Below are positions 14,452 through 19,286 of a DNA stretch of 24,120 bases, in pieces. The notes under the pieces were generated by a model that ran no database searches, was not told where the DNA came from, and saw only the letters and a list, made by a program, of their open reading frames with translations. Within the stretch, counting starts at the first letter, position 1; the number at the start of each line of letters is the position of its first letter. The stretch is from Haloarculaceae archaeon (GTDB taxonomy: Archaea; Halobacteriota; Halobacteria; Halobacteriales; Haloarculaceae). The position numbers and the translations under genes are program-made. The stretch is taken from the NCBI GenBank assembly GCA_018609945.1, contig JAHENO010000301.1, forward strand, positions 1 to 24,120, given 5' to 3'.

Positions 14452-14883
14452 ATGCACGTGCTGATACCCTTCGATATCGTTCCGGTGAGCAAGCGCGTCC
14501 CGTTCGGCGTCGCCCCGGCGAGCGAGAACGCGATGCGGTACGCCATCGAGATCTTCGGCCCACACGAGGACGCCCGCATCACTGCGGTCCACCTGGCGGG
14601 GCCCGACGACGCACTGCCGGGGGACATCGGCGCCAGCGAGATCGAGTCCATGGCCGCCGAACACGACGTCTCGGTCGAGACTGACGTGCGGACCGTCGAG
14701 AACGCCGATTCGATGGACGCCATCCGCGCCGGCATCCTCGAAATCATCAAGGAAACCGACCGCGACGTCGACGCCGTGGTGATGGGCTACGAGGAGAAGT
14801 CCTTCGTCGACAGCGTGTTCCACGACAGCACGGCCAGCCGGGTCCTCGAATCCCACGGCATCCCTGTCACGCTCGTCCCTTGA
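14452..14883 (+). CDS. UspA-like protein with degenerate nucleotide motif
   Basis: This 143-residue Usp-fold protein starts MHVLIPFDIVPVSKRVP. At the place of the ATP loop it reads MGYEEKSFVDSVFHDST: G112 remains, but the second and third glycines are Glu115 and Asp125, so ATP binding is doubtful. The first loop also lacks the usual DGS. It may pair with one of the intact neighbours or have lost nucleotide control. It is divergent from the usp at 13807-14289, with one dyad for each gene in the 162-bp gap. Its TGA is the start of a TGACATCCTCCC string discussed as a possible IS end. Confidence 0.85.
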   Translation: MHVLIPFDIVPVSKRVPFGVAPASENAMRYAIEIFGPHEDARITAVHLAGPDDALPGDIGASEIESMAAEHDVSVETDVRTVENADSMDAIRAGILEIIKETDRDVDAVVMGYEEKSFVDSVFHDSTASRVLESHGIPVTLVP

Positions 14884-14920
14884 CATCCTCCCGGTGCTGA
14901 CGCGCGAGGCGTTCGCCTCG
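14879..14920 (+). terminator. Hairpin after usp, possible IS200/IS605-type end remnant
   Basis: CGAGGCG (14905-14911) and CGCCTCG (14914-14920) form a 7-bp stem followed by AAATTTCC, a plausible terminator for the usp at 14452. The preceding TTGACATCCTCCC at 14879-14891 resembles, from memory, the ends of TnpB-carrying IS200/IS605 elements of Halobacteria. No tnpA or tnpB is nearby. Confidence 0.3.
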
Positions 14921-14951
14921 AAATTTCCGTAACGAACGACGGCAGTCAGTA

Positions 14952-15356
14952 TCAGTCCTCGGCTTCGCTCGGGCTACAGACGAGCACCGGCCGGTTGGCG
15001 TTCAGGATCACCTCCTGGGTGACGCTCCCGAAGACCGCCTTGCCGGCCGGGGTGCGCTTCCGGCCGGCCAGACAGACGAGGTCGGCGTCGCGCTCCTCGG
15101 CGAGTGCGAGGATTTCCTGGGCTGGATCGCCGCTGGACTCCTGTAACGACACCGCGACGCCCGCCTCTTCGAGGTGCTCTTTCGCCCGGCGGACCGACGC
15201 CATCTGGTGAACGGACGCGCCCGTGGGGTTCTCGGTGAAGTCGTGGAACAGCGTCGCGTGGACCGTCTCGGCCGCGTTCGGGAGGTCAGCGACCGTCTCG
15301 GCCTGGGCGATGGCTCGCCGCTCGCTGTCGTCGATACCGAGGATGACTTCGTACAT
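14952..15356 (-). CDS. Universal stress protein UspA family, short form
   Basis: This 134-residue Usp starts MYEVILGIDDSERRA. The nucleotide loop is a variant, AGRKRTPAGKAVFGSVTQEV: Arg101 replaces the second glycine and the spacing is one residue shorter, while the final GS (110-111) is kept. This Lys/Arg-rich loop is a recurring haloarchaeal subtype, from memory. I place the start at ATG 15356; an upstream in-frame ATG at 15422 would read through the promoter. Dyad copy E lies 41 nt upstream, so it has its own promoter although it follows two co-directional usp genes. Confidence 0.9.
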   Translation of the reverse strand: MYEVILGIDDSERRAIAQAETVADLPNAAETVHATLFHDFTENPTGASVHQMASVRRAKEHLEEAGVAVSLQESSGDPAQEILALAEERDADLVCLAGRKRTPAGKAVFGSVTQEVILNANRPVLVCSPSEAED

Positions 15357-15397
15357 ATGCGGGGATAGCGGCTCTGCACCCAAGTCGCTACGGACGA

Positions 15398-15415
15398 CTC
15401 CAACCCCGCTGGGAA
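15398..15415 (-). promoter_or_regulatory. Shared usp dyad, copy E (TTCCCA-N6-TTGGAG read on minus strand)
   Basis: The distal half is perfect and the promoter-proximal half is degenerate (4 of 6). The spacing to the ATG at 15356 is exactly 41 nt. The expected TATA position holds only a weak GACTTGG. Confidence 0.45.
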
Positions 15416-15418
15416 CGG

Positions 15419-16066
15419 TCATCCGTTTTTATATCTGCCCGTCGGCCGCGGGACGACGCTGGTCTGTTGTGTCACGGGATCGACGTAGACCAGCGGGTCC
15501 CCGGCGTCGCCCTCGCTCTCGGCCTCGACCACCCAGAGGTGTGTCTGCCGGCGCGTCCCGACGATGTCGGCGTCGAAGCCCGCGTCGGCGAGCGCGTCGG
15601 CAGCCAGCCGTTCGGCGTCCCCAGCGTCCTCGACTGTCACGTCCGACTCGGGCAACCGGACCGTCAGCACCGGACAGGGAGCGTGGCGAACGAGGCGTTC
15701 CGCGACGCTGCCGACGAGTCGGCGCTCGACACCCGACCGGCCGTGGGTGCCGGCGACGAGGAGGTCCGCGTCGACCTCCTCCGCGTAGTCGAGGATACTG
15801 TCGGCGGGGTCGCCCTCGCGGAGTTCCGTCACTGCCTCGACGCCGCTGGCGTCGGCCAGTGCCGCGACCTGGTCGAGGGCGTGGCGGCCCTGCTCGGTCA
15901 ACCTTCCCGACCCGGTCAGCCCCCCGAGGAGACCCCGAACGCTCTCGTCGACGACGTAGAGAGCGTGGATGCTCGCGCCGTACTGCCCCGCGAGGTCGAC
16001 CGCCCGCATCGCGGCGTGTGCGCTCCCCTCGCTCCCGTCGGTCGGGACGAGGATCCGGTCGTACAT
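15419..16066 (-). CDS. UspA-family protein with extra C-terminal haloarchaeal domain
   Basis: This is a 215-residue protein. Residues 1-137 are a complete Usp domain (MYDRILVPTDGS; G106-x2-G109-x9-G119-S120; ends CPVLTVRLPE). Residues about 140-208 form an additional small domain (DVTVEDAGDAERLAADALAD, then THLWVVEAESE and DPLVYVDPVTQQTSV) that I cannot name; it looks alpha-beta with a ferredoxin-like rhythm. It might be a ligand or partner module added to Usp. The gene starts 3 bp after the stop of the usp at 16070, so the two form an operon driven from the promoter with copy F. Confidence 0.88.
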   Translation of the reverse strand: MYDRILVPTDGSEGSAHAAMRAVDLAGQYGASIHALYVVDESVRGLLGGLTGSGRLTEQGRHALDQVAALADASGVEAVTELREGDPADSILDYAEEVDADLLVAGTHGRSGVERRLVGSVAERLVRHAPCPVLTVRLPESDVTVEDAGDAERLAADALADAGFDADIVGTRRQTHLWVVEAESEGDAGDPLVYVDPVTQQTSVVPRPTGRYKNG

Positions 16067-16069
16067 ATC

Positions 16070-16501
16070 TTACTTGACGATCGTGACGGGGACGGGTGCC
16101 TTGTCGACGACGCTCTTGGCGACGCTGCCGACCACCTGCTCGCGCCGGTCCGAGAGGCCGCGGTGACCCACGTAGACGCCGGAGACCTCGAGCAACTCCG
16201 CGTGCTCGGTGATCGCCTCGGCGGGCCTGCCCGTCAGGAGTTCGGTCCGGATCTCGATGTCGCCGCCGTGTCGCTGTGCGGCCTCCTGTGCCATCCGCTC
16301 GGCCTGGTCGAGAGTCTGTTCGCCACGTTCGATGGCCGTCTCCTCGCCCGCCAATACGATGTCTCCCTCGACGAACTCCGTCTCCGGGGTCAACACGTGG
16401 ACGATTTCGAGCTCTGCGTCCCAGACGCTCGCCTCGACGGCGGCGTGTTCGACGGCTGTATCGCTGACGGCCGAGCCATCGGTTGCGACGAGATACCGCA
16501 T
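16070..16501 (-). CDS. Universal stress protein UspA family (ATP-binding type)
   Basis: This 143-residue Usp starts MRYLVATDGSAVSD. The ATP signature is intact: G112-x2-G115-x9-G125-S126 (GHRGLSDRREQVVGS). I place the start at ATG 16501, because TTATTA lies 23 nt upstream of it (-29 to -24) and dyad copy F is 41 nt upstream. It is the first gene of a two-usp operon with the gene ending at 15419. Confidence 0.92.
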   Translation of the reverse strand: MRYLVATDGSAVSDTAVEHAAVEASVWDAELEIVHVLTPETEFVEGDIVLAGEETAIERGEQTLDQAERMAQEAAQRHGGDIEIRTELLTGRPAEAITEHAELLEVSGVYVGHRGLSDRREQVVGSVAKSVVDKAPVPVTIVK

Positions 16502-16542
16502 ACGCGCAGCTACCGACGGGAGCGTAATAACCGCCCGCACGC

Positions 16543-16560
16543 GTCCCAGGTGCCTGGGAA
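16543..16560 (-). promoter_or_regulatory. Shared usp dyad, copy F (TTCCCA-N6-TGGGAC read on minus strand)
   Basis: This site matches 11 of 12 positions. Reading toward the gene it is followed by 12 nt, then TTATTA, then 23 nt to the ATG at 16501. This is the clearest example of the promoter plan dyad, 11-12 nt, TATA, leaderless start. Confidence 0.58.
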
Positions 16561-16610
16561 TCGACCGCGACGCGGCCGGTACCGCTGTGTCCCCCGGAAC
16601 ACCCGGCCTA

Positions 16611-16692
16611 ATACGGATTGCTGTAGCCGTTTTCCAGGTCGACCGCACGCTGTACCCCGGTCGATCCGGCAAAGAACTACAGCAATCCGTAT
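16611..16692. mobile_element. 82-bp MITE-like element with 16-bp terminal inverted repeats
   Basis: ATACGGATTGCTGTAG (16611-16626) and CTACAGCAATCCGTAT (16677-16692) are perfect 16-bp inverted ends. Taking the 15-bp core, the flanks repeat TAA on both sides, a possible 3-bp target duplication. The inside also folds: GGTCGACCG faces CGGTCGATCC. It has no coding capacity. Structure and size fit a miniature inverted-repeat element mobilised in trans. Part of its interior recurs at 19204-19241. Confidence 0.55.
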
Positions 16693-16738
16693 AATACGGT
16701 CAGCGAACGAACGACACAGGTCGGCGAGAAGAGGCGGC

Positions 16739-17020
16739 TCAGTCGGCCGTCTCGGGTGCAGGCTCGGGCGTCGCTGCCGGCGGATCGGCGCTGGTGAGCT
16801 TGTAGACCGCGTACAGCAGCCAGACCAGCAGGCCCGCCAGGATGATGAAAGAGCGGACCTCCAGCGGTACGAGCGTCTCGTGAACGATCTGTCCCTCGCC
16901 GGTGACGGCGTGGGGGCTCCCGAAGAGGGTCTCGACGACCCCGATGACCACTGCACCGAACAGGAGCAGCCCGCCACCGACGTACATCGCGATCTTGTCT
17001 GCCGTGGTTGGTGTTGACAT
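16739..17020 (-). CDS. Small two-span membrane protein in the DoxX operon
   Basis: This 93-residue protein (MSTPTTADKIAMYVGGGLLL) has two hydrophobic segments at about residues 12-31 and 55-72, separated by an exposed loop, and a Pro/Ala/Glu-rich tail ending ETAD. I do not recognise the family. Its ATG lies 5 nt after the TAA of the DoxX gene, so it is co-transcribed and probably works with it in the membrane. Confidence 0.75.
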   Translation of the reverse strand: MSTPTTADKIAMYVGGGLLLFGAVVIGVVETLFGSPHAVTGEGQIVHETLVPLEVRSFIILAGLLVWLLYAVYKLTSADPPAATPEPAPETAD

Positions 17021-17025
17021 GATTG

Positions 17026-17571
17026 TTAGCCGAGCAGGTACTGCAGCCGCGGGTGGTTCCGGACGACCGCCGTCTTCCGCAGGTAGCCGTCCAGGCCGAA
17101 CACCTTCCCGGAGCCGAACACGACCACCGTGACGAACAACAACAGCGCCAGCAGGTCGCCGTTGACCATGCCGTGCGCCCAGGCGCCACCGGGGCCGTTG
17201 ACGAAGTAGAAGAACGTCATCAGGAAGGCTCCGAAGAAGGCCGCAACGCGGGTGAATCCGCCGAATATGAGCCCCAGGCCGATGAGCGTCTGTCCCACCG
17301 GGACAGCGACGTTGACGAACGCCAGTCCGGCACCCTCGGCGAAGGGCGCCATGATCGGTGCGAGAATCGACGCCTGTGCGGCGCCGCCGACGAACCAGCC
17401 GGCGTCGAACGGCCAGTTGACGAGCTTGTCGAGGCCCGCGTGCAGGAAGTACCAGCCCATGATGAAGCTGAGAAACCTGATCCAGTAGGCCGTCCACGGG
17501 CCCGACAGCGTTACGGATACGTCGCGCCCGAGCAACTGCGTCTCGAGTCTGTGGGACGTCTGTGTTGACAT
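17026..17571 (-). CDS. DoxX-family membrane protein
   Basis: This 181-residue protein has four predicted membrane spans: YWIRFLSFIMGWYFLHAGLDKL, a VGQTLIGLGLIFGG span, FFGAFLMTFFYF and LLALLLFVTVVVFGSGKVFGLD. The FLHAGLDKL and later G-rich spans are typical of DoxX. DoxX proteins are linked to thiosulfate:quinone oxidoreductase in some archaea and to redox or stress complexes in bacteria; substrate use here is unproven. I place the start at ATG 17571, with GGAGG 6 nt upstream, an unusual strong Shine-Dalgarno for this window. A weak dyad copy (17624-17641) is upstream. Operon with the 93-aa membrane protein. Confidence 0.85.
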   Translation of the reverse strand: MSTQTSHRLETQLLGRDVSVTLSGPWTAYWIRFLSFIMGWYFLHAGLDKLVNWPFDAGWFVGGAAQASILAPIMAPFAEGAGLAFVNVAVPVGQTLIGLGLIFGGFTRVAAFFGAFLMTFFYFVNGPGGAWAHGMVNGDLLALLLFVTVVVFGSGKVFGLDGYLRKTAVVRNHPRLQYLLG

Positions 17572-17623
17572 ACTGTTCCTCCGGGTGGATATATCAGGGG
17601 ACCGAACATGAACGCGCGGTCCG

Positions 17624-17641
17624 TTTTCACTCCGCCGGGAA
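17624..17641 (-). promoter_or_regulatory. Weak candidate copy G of the usp dyad (TTCCCG-N6-TGAAAA)
   Basis: This site matches 9 of 12 positions and lies 52 nt before the doxX ATG. A TTCATG string sits about 11 nt beyond it. It is weaker than copies A-F and could be chance. Confidence 0.25.
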
Positions 17642-17699
17642 CGGGCCGCGATGCCGGCCCAGCGGAACGACGTCGGGGAGCCGGCAGTATGACCACCCG

Positions 17700-17990
17700 T
17701 CACTCGCCAGGGCTGGCCGGCATCTTCCCGTACAGCGAGTACAGGACGAACAGCATCCCGAGTGCGACGATGCTCGTCTGGATCGTCCCGGCCACGAAAA
17801 TCGAGACGCCGAGTACGTCGAAGAGGAGCCCCTCGACGATCGCACCGATACTGATGAACAGAAAGCCGATGGCGACGTACAGCATCGGTTCGCTCCCGTA
17901 GACCCGGTAGCCACGGTAGGCCTTGTAGGCGATCAGGAACCCCAGGCCCATCGTCACCAGCTTCGCGATCACCAGCTCAATGTGGACCAT
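17700..17990 (-). CDS. Small three-span membrane protein (DUF7521-like)
   Basis: This 96-residue protein has three membrane spans: VIAKLVTMGLGFLIAYKAYRGY, MLYVAIGFLFISIGAIVEGLLFDVLG, and IQTSIVALGMLFVLYSLYG. The LIAYKAYRGYR turn and the layout match small haloarchaeal proteins that I recall as DUF7521, usually encoded next to an HTH gene, as here. Start at ATG 17990, 2 nt after the stop of the HTH gene. Function is unknown; with the HTH protein it may form a membrane-signal/regulator pair. Confidence 0.7.
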   Translation of the reverse strand: MVHIELVIAKLVTMGLGFLIAYKAYRGYRVYGSEPMLYVAIGFLFISIGAIVEGLLFDVLGVSIFVAGTIQTSIVALGMLFVLYSLYGKMPASPGE

Positions 17991-17992
17991 CC

Positions 17993-18349
17993 TCAGGCCT
18001 CCCTGATGTCGTTCCACATGGTCGTGAACCGTTCGGCCTGCGGGTCGCGCGTCTCCACGCCCACTTCCAGGCCGTCCTCCGTGACGTCGACGTCGAGGTG
18101 GTCGATGTTGATCTCGTAGACGCTGTGGTGGCTCCCGTCCGCCACGATGCGGGTGCGTTCGACCAGCAGCCGGTGCTCGACCATCTTCTCGGTCCGGTCG
18201 TAGACTGTCGACTGGGCGGCGTCGAGGTGCTCGCTGAGTTCCTTGACCGACTTGGGCCCGTCGCTGGTCGCCACGAGGATGTCCTGGACGTACTCGTCGC
18301 CGAGCAGCGAGAGCAGTGCCGTCGGGTCCCCGTTTGCGTCTGTTTCCAC
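17993..18349 (-). CDS. Winged-helix regulator paired with the membrane protein
   Basis: This 118-residue protein starts at GTG 18349. The winged helix spans residues 9-65: LLSLLGDEYVQDILVATSDG, then PKSVKELSEHLDAAQSTVYDRTEKMVEHRLL with AAQSTVYDRTEKM as recognition helix. A short beta tail (HHSVYEINIDHLDVDVTEDG) is typical of haloarchaeal HTH proteins in such pairs. TATTTAAA (18384-18391) lies upstream at about -42 to -35, implying a leader of about ten nt. First gene of the unit with the membrane protein; divergent from the halocyanin-like gene. Confidence 0.8.
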   Translation of the reverse strand: METDANGDPTALLSLLGDEYVQDILVATSDGPKSVKELSEHLDAAQSTVYDRTEKMVEHRLLVERTRIVADGSHHSVYEINIDHLDVDVTEDGLEVGVETRDPQAERFTTMWNDIREA

Positions 18350-18383
18350 ACGTGTGTCGTCTGTCGAGACTACACTGTGGAGG

Positions 18384-18391
18384 TATTTAAA
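18384..18391 (-). promoter_or_regulatory. TATA box upstream of the HTH/membrane-protein unit
   Basis: TATTTAAA reads as a strong TATA on the minus strand (TTTAAATA) about 35-42 nt before the GTG at 18349. A G/C palindromic patch (18412-18433, GCCCG...CGGGC) lies just beyond, between this promoter and the divergent lipoprotein gene. Confidence 0.5.
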
Positions 18392-18473
18392 CGAGGGGCA
18401 GATTTCGCGGCCCGCAAAATCCGCGGCGGGCAGTTATGCCGGCCACGCGTAGGAGCAACGTGGAGGCCCACCA

Positions 18474-19205
18474 ATGACCCACCACAATGCCACCCGGAGA
18501 CGGGTGCTGTGTCTGACGGGAAGTCTCGCTGTCGCCGGTCTCGCCGGCTGTTCGGGATCGGACGCCGGGTCCGGGGATGGCGGCAGTGACCCCGGGACGG
18601 CGACGCCGACGCCGGCCGATCACTCCGAGGACGACGAGCACCAAGAGGGTGACCACCACGAGGAAGCGGGTGACCACCACGAGGACACCCCGCAGAGTGA
18701 CGGGGGCGACCACCACGAGGAGGAGACGGACGACCACGGGCACAGCCACGACGAGGGCACGCCAGAGGAACCCTCGCCGAATGCCGAAGTGACCATGCGG
18801 ACGGAGGGCGGACAGCAGCACTACGACCCACACCTCGCCTGGATCGAACCGGGCGGGACGGTCACGTGGCGACTCGAGAGCGGCCAGCACGACGTCGTCG
18901 CCTACCACCCCGACAACGACGACAAACCCCTCCGGATCCCGGAGGGGGCCGAGCCGTGGCGGATCGACCTGCTGAGCGAGGAGGGCGAGACGGCCAGCCA
19001 CACCTTCGAGACCGAGGGGGTCTACGACTACTACTGTACGCCCCACGAGAGCCTCGGGATGGTCGGGACCGTCATCGTCGGCGAGCCCGACCCGCACGGA
19101 CAGCCCGGGCTCGAAGAGCCCCAGGCGTCCCTGCCGGAGGGTGCCAGGTCCGAACTCGCAGACCTCGGCGAGCAGGTCAACGAGGCGCTTGGCCACACCC
19201 ACTGA
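18474..19205 (+). CDS. Halocyanin/plastocyanin-like Tat lipoprotein with His-rich linker
   Basis: This 243-residue exported protein has a twin-arginine signal (TRRRVLCLTGSLAVAGLAGC) ending in a lipobox cysteine (C26), so it is predicted to be a Tat-exported lipoprotein. A low-complexity linker (about 50-92) carries repeated DHHEE/DHHED blocks and HGHSH, likely to bind Cu, Zn or Ni. A cupredoxin domain follows (about 103-203) with type I copper ligands His139 (GQHD) and Cys188, His191, Met196 (CTPHESLGM). The role is one-electron transfer at the outer membrane face, possibly with copper buffering by the linker. GGAGG 7 nt before the ATG indicates a leadered message. The stop codon abuts a diverged repeat element. 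Confidence 0.88.
   Translation: MTHHNATRRRVLCLTGSLAVAGLAGCSGSDAGSGDGGSDPGTATPTPADHSEDDEHQEGDHHEEAGDHHEDTPQSDGGDHHEEETDDHGHSHDEGTPEEPSPNAEVTMRTEGGQQHYDPHLAWIEPGGTVTWRLESGQHDVVAYHPDNDDKPLRIPEGAEPWRIDLLSEEGETASHTFETEGVYDYYCTPHESLGMVGTVIVGEPDPHGQPGLEEPQASLPEGARSELADLGEQVNEALGHTH
18651..18722 (+). repeat. Three copies of GACCACCACGAGGA in the lipoprotein gene
   Basis: The 14-nt unit at 18651, 18672 and 18708 encodes DHHEE or DHHED. The copies are in frame but unevenly spaced. Slippage or recombination could change the number of histidine clusters without breaking the gene. Confidence 0.6.
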
Positions 19206-19241
19206 TTGTCGTACCTGTTTTCTGGAACGACCGCACGCTGT
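19204..19241 (+). repeat. Diverged partial copy of the MITE-like element
   Basis: These 38 nt align without gaps to 16616-16653 with 30 identities, including an exact 14-nt block CGACCGCACGCTGT and GATTG...GTTTTC. It starts inside the stop codon of the lipoprotein gene. The right inverted end seen in the other copy is not recognisable before 19287, so this copy is truncated or decayed. No other content is seen in 19242-19286. Confidence 0.45.
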
Positions 19242-19286
19242 CGTGCGTTCGAGCTGTCATTCGATACACCAGTCACTGCGACGGGG

